In this document: in pieces, positions 1 through 4,820 of the stretch
Layout: each line of letters starts with the position of its first letter
How positions within the stretch are numbered: position 1 is the stretch's first letter
Origin: Candidatus Scatomorpha merdipullorum
GTDB taxonomy: Bacteria > Bacillota > Clostridia > Oscillospirales > Oscillospiraceae
Length of the DNA stretch: 7,406 nucleotides
Direction of reading: 5' to 3'
Assembly (NCBI GenBank): GCA_018716795.1
Contig: DVJK01000027.1
Location: forward strand, 1 to 7,406
Position numbers and translations under genes: made by a program
Notes under the pieces: generated by a model
Told to the model about the DNA's origin: nothing
The model's database searches: none
What the model saw: the letters and a program-made list of their open reading frames with translations, nothing else

Positions 1-7
1 AGTCCAT
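1..7 (-). CDS. Start of a divergent gene, cut off by the window edge (product unknown)
   Basis: Read on the minus strand, an ATG lies at 7-5 and is preceded by a perfect GGAGG (plus-strand CCTCC at 15-19) with a 7-base spacer. A near-consensus sigma-A promoter lies a suitable distance further upstream (42-70). Only the codons for Met-Asp and one further base are inside the window, so the product cannot be named. The SD, spacing and promoter together make a real gene start likely. An ATG directly abutting the GGAGG (14-12) is too close to be used. In Bacillus subtilis the gene before spoIIIAA is codirectional as far as I recall, so the divergent neighbour is a local difference. Confidence 0.6.
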
Positions 8-41
8 GTCTCATCCTCCGTTTATATTTGTCTTCAACGCC

Positions 42-70
42 ATTATCGCACACTTCCTCGGCTTTGGCAA
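42..70 (-). promoter_or_regulatory. Sigma-A promoter of the divergent gene
   Basis: On the minus strand the sequence reads TTGCCA (70-65), a 17-base spacer, then GATAAT (47-42). This is one mismatch from consensus in each hexamer with optimal spacing. A TG one base before the -10 box adds an extended -10 element. Transcription would begin near 35, giving a leader of about 28 bases that contains the GGAGG of the gene starting at 7. It is the best promoter match in the window and suggests constitutive vegetative expression of the neighbour. Confidence 0.7.
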
Positions 71-85
71 GCCCTCAAAAAAGTT

Positions 86-114
86 TTATATTTCGCCGGT
101 TTTGGGGATATAAC
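86..114 (+). promoter_or_regulatory. Candidate sigma-E promoter for the spoIIIA operon (distal)
   Basis: TTATATT (86-92), a 14-base spacer and GATATAAC (107-114) resemble the sigma-E pattern of B. subtilis (KMATATT, 14-15 bases, CATACAMT): six of seven -35 positions and five of eight -10 positions match. Transcription would start near 121, leaving a leader of about 100 bases before the ATG at 225. The spoIIIA operon is known to be sigma-E controlled in the mother cell, which supports the call. The match comes from reading the sequence by eye, and the -10 box is imperfect at both ends. Confidence 0.45.
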
Positions 115-189
115 GGGTTAAAGTGTTACAGATAAGTGAGATAAAGAGCGGAGGGGCGCGGCCTCTCGGCGGCGTGGGGCAGGGGGCCG

Positions 190-218
190 GCATATCCCGG
201 GCGGGACGGGCATATTAT
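190..218 (+). promoter_or_regulatory. Candidate sigma-E promoter for the spoIIIA operon (proximal)
   Basis: GCATATC (190-196), 14 bases, then CATATTAT (211-218) match the sigma-E pattern at six of seven and six of eight positions, slightly better than the distal candidate. Its expected start point is about 225, exactly at the ATG chosen for spoIIIAA. Use of this promoter would therefore make a leaderless mRNA, unless translation starts elsewhere. It competes with the site at 86-114; only one may be real, or they may work in tandem. Confidence 0.35.
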
Positions 219-224
219 CTCGGC

Positions 225-1109
225 ATGAGGACGGATGGCTTTGAAAGGGCCTCGGCGCTGCTGCCGGGGGATATAAGGCAGGCGGCGCAGGCGCTGCCGG
301 AGCGGGTGAAGGCCTCGGCGGAGGAGTTCCGCCTGAGGGCGGGAAGCCCGCCCTCGCTGCTGGGCCGGGAGGGGGAGAGGCGGCTTGCGCCGCGGCCGGT
401 GACGCCGGGAGACCTCGACGCCCTGCTCGTCTCGGCGACGCGGGCCTCGGCGCACACGGCGCTAGAGAGCGTGGCCTCCGGCTTCGTGACCGTCCGCGGC
501 GGCTGCCGCGTGGGGCTCTGCGGCGTGGTGAGCGAGAGCGAGGGGCGGGTCATGACCATACGCCGCCTCACGAGCGCGGCGCTGCGCATCCCGCGCGAGG
601 CGCTCGGCTGCGCGGACGGGCTTTTCCCGGCGCTGACGCGCGGCGGCTTTGAGGACACGCTGCTGCTCTCGCCGCCCGGAGGCGGGAAGACCACGCTGCT
701 GCGCGAGCTTATAAGGCGGCTCTCAGAGCAGATGCGCGTGAGCCTGCTGGACGAGCGCGGCGAGGTCGCGGGCGTCTGGGAGGGAACGCCGGAGTTTGAC
801 CTCGGCCCTCGCACGGACGTGCTGACCGGCGCGGACAAGTGCTCCGGCGCGGCGATGCTCCTGCGCTCCATGAACCCGGAGCTGCTGGCGATGGACGAGA
901 TAACCTCCCCCGAGGACCTCGAGGCGGCGACGCTCGCCGCCGGCTGCGGGGTGAAGCTCCTCGCCTCCGCGCACGCCCTCGGCCCGGAGGACATGCGCCG
1001 GCGCGGCCTGTACGTCCGCCTGCTCGAGCTCGGGATATTCCGCCGCTTCGTCATTATCCGCCCGGGGCCCTCGGGCCGGGAATACGAGCTGAGGGAGGCG
1101 AAAGCATGA
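225..1109 (+). CDS. spoIIIAA: Stage III sporulation protein AA, secretion-type ATPase
   Basis: SpoIIIAA is the cytoplasmic ATPase of the SpoIIIA-SpoIIQ channel in the engulfing mother cell, related to type II/IV secretion ATPases. The 294-residue product (about 307 in B. subtilis) has an N-terminal domain starting with LLPGDIR near residue 11, a GGCRVGLCG block in the middle, a Walker A motif (SPPGGGKTT, residues 149-157), a Walker B motif (LLAMDE, 220-225) and the family SAHA segment (248-251). The first Walker A position is Ser instead of the textbook Gly. The frame is open back to a GTG at 123, but ATG 225 puts the conserved N-terminus where the family has it, and the extension is Gly/Arg-rich without homology that I recognise. 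No clear SD precedes 225, unlike nearly every other gene here, so the start is the least certain part. The stop overlaps spoIIIAB in an ATGA. Confidence 0.95.
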   Translation: MRTDGFERASALLPGDIRQAAQALPERVKASAEEFRLRAGSPPSLLGREGERRLAPRPVTPGDLDALLVSATRASAHTALESVASGFVTVRGGCRVGLCGVVSESEGRVMTIRRLTSAALRIPREALGCADGLFPALTRGGFEDTLLLSPPGGGKTTLLRELIRRLSEQMRVSLLDERGEVAGVWEGTPEFDLGPRTDVLTGADKCSGAAMLLRSMNPELLAMDEITSPEDLEAATLAAGCGVKLLASAHALGPEDMRRRGLYVRLLELGIFRRFVIIRPGPSGREYELREAKA

Positions 1110-1609
1110 GGCCGGCCGCGCTCGCGCTTATCGTCGCGGCCTTCGCCCTCGCCGCGCTGAACTCCGTCGCCCGGGCGAAGCGGAGGGCGCGCCTGCTCGA
1201 GGCCCTGTGCGCGAGTTTGGAGCTGCTGCGCGGCGAGGTGGTGACGCGGCTCACGCCGCTTCCGGACTGCGCCGCGCTCCTCTCCCGGACGGGCCCCGGG
1301 GAGTGCCGGGAGTTTTACGCCTCGCTCGGCCTGGCGATGGATACGCTCGGTGAGCTCGAGTTCTCCCGGCTCTGGGAGGCCTGCGTCTCAGCGCTGGAGC
1401 TAGGCGAGGAGGCGCAAAGCGCGCTTGCGGACCTGGGCCGGAGCCTCGGGCGCTACGCCGCCGCGGAGCAGGGCGCGGCCATAGACCGCTGCCTCGCCCG
1501 GCTCGGCCCGCTCGCCGCGCGCGAGAGGGAGGGCCTGCGCGATTCCGCCCGGCTCAAGCTGGGCCTGGGCCTCTCCGCCGGGCTGCTGCTGGCGGTCATA
1601 CTATACTGA
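1106..1609 (+). CDS. spoIIIAB: Stage III sporulation protein AB, GspF-like membrane protein
   Basis: SpoIIIAB is a small mother-cell membrane protein, distantly like the GspF platform proteins of type II secretion. It is thought to link the AA ATPase to the channel base. The product has 167 residues, close to the usual 171. There is a transmembrane helix at about residues 4-22 followed by basic residues (RAKRRAR), a helical cytoplasmic middle with the family SLG...EQ segment (113-122), and a second hydrophobic helix at the very C-terminus (about 151-167). The start ATG overlaps the spoIIIAA stop by four bases, and GAGGGAGG at 1091-1098 gives an SD with 7-base spacing. Coupled translation with AA is likely. 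Operon position and the two-helix layout make the call secure. Confidence 0.93.
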   Translation: MRPAALALIVAAFALAALNSVARAKRRARLLEALCASLELLRGEVVTRLTPLPDCAALLSRTGPGECREFYASLGLAMDTLGELEFSRLWEACVSALELGEEAQSALADLGRSLGRYAAAEQGAAIDRCLARLGPLAAREREGLRDSARLKLGLGLSAGLLLAVILY

Positions 1610-1621
1610 AGGAGGAAAAGC

Positions 1622-1816
1622 ATGGAGGTCGACCTCATCTTCCAGGTGGCGGCGGTGGGCATCCTCGTCGCGGTGCTGAACATATTGCTGACGCGCTCCG
1701 GCCGGGAGGAGCAGGCGCTGATGGTGACGATAACCGGCCTCGTCATAGTCCTGGTGCTGGTGGTGCGGAAGATAAGCGAGCTCTTCGCGCTCATCGGCGA
1801 GCTCTTTTCCTTCTGA
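1622..1816 (+). CDS. spoIIIAC: Stage III sporulation protein AC, small membrane protein
   Basis: This 64-residue protein (about 68 in B. subtilis) has two transmembrane helices, roughly residues 6-23 and 33-49, joined by a short charged turn (TRSGREEQ). That is the typical SpoIIIAC arrangement. The segment ending in NILLTRSGREEQA, followed by a Gly in the second helix and a charged RKISEL after it, fits the family. It belongs to the inner-membrane platform of the feeding-tube complex with AD and AE, and resembles small export-apparatus proteins. The start is clear: AAGGAGG at 1609-1615 lies 6 bases before the ATG. Twelve bases separate it from spoIIIAB, the only real gap within the AA-AG block. 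Its last stop base is the first base of the spoIIIAD start. Confidence 0.94.
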   Translation: MEVDLIFQVAAVGILVAVLNILLTRSGREEQALMVTITGLVIVLVLVVRKISELFALIGELFSF

Positions 1817-2202
1817 TGGACGCGGCGGTCAAGATATCCGCGCTGGGGCTTGTCGCCGCGCTCCTGGCGCTGCTTTTGAGGAAGTCGAACCCGGAGCTGG
1901 CCCTCTGCCTCGCCCTGGCGGGAGGGGCGGCGGTGCTCGCGCCGGCGCTGGAGCTGCTTTCCGCCGTCGCGGACACGGCGCGGCGGGCGAGGGAGCTTTC
2001 GGGCCTCTCGCCGGCGATATACTCGCCGCTTTTCAAGTGCGCGGCGGTGGGGATAATCTGCTCCGTCTCCGCCGAGGCCTGCCGGGATTCCGGCTCCGCC
2101 CAGCTGGCCTCCGCCGTGGAGACCGCCGGGGCCGTCGCGGCGCTCTTCTGCGCGCTTCCGCTTATGACGGCGCTGCTGGACACCGTGGAGGGCCTGCTGT
2201 GA
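1816..2202 (+). CDS. spoIIIAD: Stage III sporulation protein AD, membrane protein
   Basis: SpoIIIAD is a 128-residue integral membrane protein (about 133 in B. subtilis) of the mother-cell platform. It has hydrophobic segments near residues 5-21 and 27-48, and a hydrophobic C-terminal part with GIICSVSAEACRDSG (79-93), Glu102 and a final helix around Pro115. The conserved ACRDSG and the following acidic helix are the family signature. The ATG shares one base with the spoIIIAC stop (TGATG), so ribosomes finishing AC can reinitiate; there is no strong separate SD. The stop overlaps the GTG of spoIIIAE. AC and AD are always found together, and that pairing supports both calls. Confidence 0.94.
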   Translation: MDAAVKISALGLVAALLALLLRKSNPELALCLALAGGAAVLAPALELLSAVADTARRARELSGLSPAIYSPLFKCAAVGIICSVSAEACRDSGSAQLASAVETAGAVAALFCALPLMTALLDTVEGLL

Positions 2203-3281
2203 GAGGGCTCGCGGTGTTCCTGCTCTGCGCGGCGCTCTGCGCCCTGCCCGCCCTGGCGGCGGAGGAGGACGGGCTCTTCGGCGCGGAGGAGCTGGAGGAG
2301 GCCGTGCCGGAGGAGGCGAGGGAGATACTGGGCGACGCGGGCATAGGCGACGCGCTCGAGCCCGAGGGCCTGCTGACACGGTTATGGGAGGGCGCGCTGG
2401 ACGCGCTCGGCTCCGTTTGGCGCGAGGCCGCCGCCGGGGCCGTGAAGCTCACGGCGCTCTGCCTGCTTATCTCCGCGGCCTCCGCCCTCGCGGGAGAGGC
2501 GGCGCGCGAATATATGAACATGGCCGGCTGCCTCGCCGTCGCGGCCGTGGCCTTCGGGGAGGCGGGCGAGTGGATAAGCGCCGGGGCCGCGGCCGTCGCC
2601 GAGCTGCACGAGTTCTCCCGCGCGCTGCTGCCCTGCCTGACCGCAGCGGCCGCCGCCGGCGGCATGGTGACCGGCGCCGCGGCGCGCTACGCGGCGACGA
2701 GCCTCTTCATGGACATCCTCATCTCGCTCACGCGAACGCTGCTGCTGCCCCTGGCCTACGCCCTGCTGGCCGTCAGGACGGCGGGCGCGGCCCTGGGGAA
2801 CGAGGCGCTGAATTCCGCGGCGAAGCTCATAAAATGGCTCTGCTTCGGCCTGACCGCGGGGCTTATGACCGTCTTCACGCTCTACCTCAACCTCTCCGGC
2901 GCGGTGACGGGCGCGGCGGATGCCGCGGCGGCGCGCGCAGCGAAGACCGCCATCTCCGCTGCCCTGCCCGTGGTGGGCGGGATAATCTCGGACGCGGCGG
3001 GAGCGCTGACCGCCGGGGCCTCGCTGCTCAGGGGCGCGGTCGGGGCGCTGGGCGCGGCGGTCGTCGCGGCGGTCTGCCTCGTGCCCTTCCTGTCGCTGGG
3101 CCTGCGCTATCTGTTCTACAAGGCCGCGGCGGCGCTGGCCTCCTGCTTCGCGGAAAAGCGCCTCGCTGAGCTCATCGGCGAGGTGGGCAGCGTCTTCGCC
3201 CTCGTGCTCGGCGTGACCGGGGCCGCGGCGGCGATGCTCTTCGTGGCCATACTCTCGGCGGTGAAGGCGGTGGGCGGATGA
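2199..3281 (+). CDS. spoIIIAE: Stage III sporulation protein AE, polytopic membrane protein
   Basis: SpoIIIAE is the large polytopic component of the channel base. The product from GTG 2199 has 360 residues (about 399 in B. subtilis). It begins with a clear signal peptide: Arg2, a hydrophobic stretch and ALA before a probable cleavage near residue 20. An acidic region (about 22-60) follows, then several hydrophobic segments to the C-terminus. The family hallmark AAKTAISAALPVVGGIISDA spans about 247-266. I chose GTG 2199 because GGAGGG at 2187-2192 lies 6 bases upstream, it overlaps the spoIIIAD stop (GTGA), and it gives the expected signal peptide. The same frame is open further upstream inside spoIIIAD, but that part is out-of-frame shadow. 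The stop overlaps spoIIIAF. Confidence 0.95.
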   Translation: MRGLAVFLLCAALCALPALAAEEDGLFGAEELEEAVPEEAREILGDAGIGDALEPEGLLTRLWEGALDALGSVWREAAAGAVKLTALCLLISAASALAGEAAREYMNMAGCLAVAAVAFGEAGEWISAGAAAVAELHEFSRALLPCLTAAAAAGGMVTGAAARYAATSLFMDILISLTRTLLLPLAYALLAVRTAGAALGNEALNSAAKLIKWLCFGLTAGLMTVFTLYLNLSGAVTGAADAAAARAAKTAISAALPVVGGIISDAAGALTAGASLLRGAVGALGAAVVAAVCLVPFLSLGLRYLFYKAAAALASCFAEKRLAELIGEVGSVFALVLGVTGAAAAMLFVAILSAVKAVGG

Positions 3282-3760
3282 TGGGGCTCATAGGCTCCTG
3301 GGTGCGCGCGCTGACCGGCGCGGCCCTGCTGTGCACAATGGCGCTCGCGCTCTGCCCAAAGGGCGCGCCGCGGCGGGTTTTGAACAGCGCGGCGGCCTGC
3401 GTCATGGCCCTCGCCCTCCTCTCGCCGGCGGCGAAGCCCGCGGCGGAAGACTTCGCCCGCGCCTTCGCGCAATACTCCGAGGACGCGCGGGAGATTACGG
3501 ACTCGGCCGAGGCCGCCGCCGGAAGCTATGAGCGGCGAGTCATAGAGTCCGAGCTCGAGGCATATATAATGGACGGGGCGGAGGGCCTGGACGCGGAGCT
3601 CTCCGGCGCGTCGGTCACCCTGCGCTGGAGCGAGGAGGGGTACTGGTACCCCTGGGAGTGCCGCCTGGAGGGGCCGGCGGCAAACGCGGAGCTCTCGGAG
3701 CTCATAGAGGCCGAGCTGGGCATACCCGAGGCGCGGCAGTATTGGGAGGTGAGCGCTTGA
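3278..3760 (+). CDS. spoIIIAF: Stage III sporulation protein AF, ring-building domain protein
   Basis: SpoIIIAF has 160 residues against about 206 in B. subtilis. Two transmembrane helices (about 9-26 and 34-50) precede a helical linker and a C-terminal ring-building-type domain (about 85-160) with a predicted helix YERRVIESELEAYI, a strand ASVTLRW and a final helix AELSELIEAELG. The domain would face the intermembrane space and contribute a ring to the channel. The shortening falls in and after this domain. The ATG overlaps the spoIIIAE stop, and a second ATG follows directly at 3281, so initiation could be at either. GAAGGCGG at 3263-3270 is a modest SD. The identity rests on the two-helix layout, the soluble domain and the operon position; sequence conservation of AF is low in general. 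Confidence 0.88.
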   Translation: MMGLIGSWVRALTGAALLCTMALALCPKGAPRRVLNSAAACVMALALLSPAAKPAAEDFARAFAQYSEDAREITDSAEAAAGSYERRVIESELEAYIMDGAEGLDAELSGASVTLRWSEEGYWYPWECRLEGPAANAELSELIEAELGIPEARQYWEVSA

Positions 3761-4065
3761 CGTTCTCTTTGAAGGCCCTGGGCCGGTATAAGTACATACT
3801 CCTGCTGCTGCTCGCGGCGCTCGTGCTTTTGCTGCTGCCCTCCGGCTCCGGCTCGGGAGGGGCCGAGGGGGAGGAGGCGCGGCTTGAGCAGGTGCTCTCG
3901 GAGGTGGCCGGGGCCGGCCGCGTGAGCGTCCTCTGCTCGGAAAACGGCGCGGCGGTCGTCTGCGACGGGGCCGCGGACGCCGCCGTCCGCCTCGCCCTGA
4001 CGAGGGCCGTCTCGGACTACACCGGCCTCGGAAGCGACAGGATAAGCGTGCTGGCAAGGGCCTGA
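3757..4065 (+). CDS. spoIIIAG: Stage III sporulation protein AG, minimal form
   Basis: SpoIIIAG forms the large intermembrane ring of the feeding-tube channel. The start is TTG 3757: GGGAGGT (3744-3750) lies 6 bases upstream and TTGA overlaps the spoIIIAF stop. The product has only 102 residues against about 229 in B. subtilis. It has a short cytoplasmic N-terminus (KALGRYKY), one transmembrane helix (about 13-27), a Gly/Ser linker (29-35), then a helix RLEQVLSEVAGAG, a strand RVSVLC (55-60), a strand AAVVC (65-69), a helix (about 74-88) and a strand RISVLAR (95-101). This is the ring-building motif core. The long insertion that in B. subtilis follows the first strand is missing and replaced by the short turn SENG. 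There is no stop, frame jump or composition break suggesting decay, so I read it as intact and compact. Confidence 0.87.
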   Translation: MTFSLKALGRYKYILLLLLAALVLLLLPSGSGSGGAEGEEARLEQVLSEVAGAGRVSVLCSENGAAVVCDGAADAAVRLALTRAVSDYTGLGSDRISVLARA

Positions 4066-4108
4066 GCGCAGCGGACGCGAAGCGTATCATTTTGTAGGAG
4101 GAAGGACT

Positions 4109-4684
4109 TTGAAGAAGGCAAAACGCAACATTGTTATCGCGGCCGTGCTGGTCTTCGTCTGCGCGGCGGTGTACCTCAACTGGTCGTATAACCGCTCCGA
4201 GGACGTCTCGCCCGTCTCGGAGGACGCCGCCGGGGACGAGGCCGAGACCTCCGCCGGGACGGAGGACGACTACTTCGCCCGGGCCCGCCTGACGCGCCAG
4301 AGCTCGCGCGACGAGGCCCTCGGCCTCCTCGAGACCGCCGCGGCAGGGGAGGGCGCCTCCCAGGAGACGATAGACGGCGCGATGGACGCCATTGCCGCCA
4401 TGGCCGCCTGGTCCATGCAGGAGGCGCAGATTGAAAACCTGCTGCTCGCCAAGAACTTCTCCGACTGCGTGGCCTACATCTCCTCCGACGGCGTCACCGT
4501 CGCCGTGCCCGCGCCGGTGGAGGGGCTTTCCGCGGCCGCCGTGGCGCAGGTAACCGAGACCGTCATGGCGGAGACCGGCCGCGAGGCGGAGAGCATACGG
4601 GTCATAGAGGTGAAGCCCGGAGGGGCGGGCTCCGCGCCCGCGGCGAGCCCCGAGCCCTCGCCCTCGGCGAGCCCGGCGGCGTGA
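4109..4684 (+). CDS. spoIIIAH: Stage III sporulation protein AH, SpoIIQ-binding channel subunit
   Basis: SpoIIIAH is the mother-cell channel protein that binds forespore SpoIIQ across the intermembrane space, and its domain is related to YscJ/FliF ring proteins. The 191-residue product (about 218 in B. subtilis) starts MKKAKRN, followed by a transmembrane helix (about 8-23) ending in YLNWSYN, an acidic linker (31-54), the conserved helix DYFARARLTRQSSRDEAL (54-71) and the ring-building domain (about 85-170) with AKNFSDCVAYIS and GVTVAVPAP. The last 21 residues are a Pro/Ser/Ala/Gly-rich tail that I do not know from the family. Start TTG 4109 is well supported: AGGAGG at 4096-4101 with a 7-base spacer, and the canonical MKK start. 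Forty-three bases separate it from spoIIIAG, the longest gap inside the operon. A hairpin follows the stop after six bases. Confidence 0.95.
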   Translation: MKKAKRNIVIAAVLVFVCAAVYLNWSYNRSEDVSPVSEDAAGDEAETSAGTEDDYFARARLTRQSSRDEALGLLETAAAGEGASQETIDGAMDAIAAMAAWSMQEAQIENLLLAKNFSDCVAYISSDGVTVAVPAPVEGLSAAAVAQVTETVMAETGREAESIRVIEVKPGGAGSAPAASPEPSPSASPAA

Positions 4685-4690
4685 ATATCA

Positions 4691-4726
4691 AGGCGCCCTC
4701 CCCTGCGGCGGCAGGGGAGGGCGCTT
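4691..4726 (+). terminator. Strong GC hairpin after spoIIIAH, probable operon terminator without U-tract
   Basis: GCGCCCTCCCCTGC (4693-4706) pairs perfectly with GCAGGGGAGGGCGC (4711-4724) around a four-base GGCG loop. A G-T and an A-T pair can extend it to 16 pairs. It begins six bases after the spoIIIAH stop and sits before a new promoter, the classic position of a terminator. Only TT follows directly; the next T-rich stretch is about 35 bases away. It may therefore be a partial terminator, an mRNA-stabilising 3' end, or Rho-assisted. The hairpin itself is certain, its function less so. Confidence 0.65.
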
Positions 4727-4757
4727 CGCGTCCGGTGCGATTTCCTGAAAAACGGGC

Positions 4758-4786
4758 TTTATTTTCTCGGGGCTATGTGGTACAAT
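4758..4786 (+). promoter_or_regulatory. Sigma-A-type extended -10 promoter for asp23-nusB-xseAB-ispA
   Basis: TACAAT (4781-4786) is one base from the -10 consensus and has TG one base before it (4778-4779), making an extended -10. The best -35 at 17-base spacing is TTTATT (4758-4763), only three matches. Transcription would begin near 4793, about 28 bases before the Asp23 ATG. It lies in a locally AT-rich patch after the hairpin, as expected for a separate vegetative promoter freeing the housekeeping genes from sporulation control. Confidence 0.6.
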
Positions 4787-4820
4787 ATCACATTGCAATA
4801 CCGATAAGGAGGTTCCTGCT

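Larger units (their letters stand above)
4072..4734. repeat. 13-bp inverted repeat flanking spoIIIAH
   Basis: CGGACGCGAAGCG at 4072-4084, in the spacer before spoIIIAH, recurs as its exact reverse complement at 4722-4734, just after the gene. The downstream copy overlaps the right arm of the hairpin at 4691-4726. The arms are 637 bases apart and enclose the whole gene. The upstream copy also holds a tiny hairpin, ACGC-GAA-GCGT (4075-4085). The match is seen directly. Whether it matters is open, since GC-rich sequence produces such matches by chance, although both copies being in short spacers is notable. Confidence 0.5.

Noticed and set aside
123..224. N-terminal extension of spoIIIAA from GTG 123
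   Set aside because: The added 34 residues are Gly/Arg-rich, overlap both candidate promoters, and no family N-terminus fits. It is not fully excluded, since ATG 225 lacks a clear SD.
215..1054. Long minus-strand open frame opposite spoIIIAA
   Set aside because: It is Arg/Ser/Pro-rich with no recognisable domain and lies antisense to a clear ATPase gene. High GC removes stop codons by chance.
1453..2379. 308-codon minus-strand frame opposite spoIIIAB to spoIIIAE
   Set aside because: The composition is mostly Arg, Pro and Ala, it covers four conserved genes on the other strand, and no SD or family motif supports it.
2384..3169. Plus-strand Gly/Arg-rich frame inside spoIIIAE
   Set aside because: It is the shifted frame of a membrane protein gene; the real frame has a signal peptide and the PVVGG hallmark.
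3757..4065. spoIIIAG as a pseudogene
   Set aside because: The start, SD, transmembrane helix, domain core and stop are all in place, and no remnant of the missing segment or frameshift is visible.
3116..4090. 324-codon minus-strand frame opposite spoIIIAE to spoIIIAG
   Set aside because: Low-complexity Arg/Pro/Ala translation typical of GC-rich antisense frames, with the plus strand fully accounted for.
4792..4799. Palindrome ATTGCAAT near the predicted asp23 transcription start
   Set aside because: Eight bases in an AT-rich patch are too short to call an operator without conservation.
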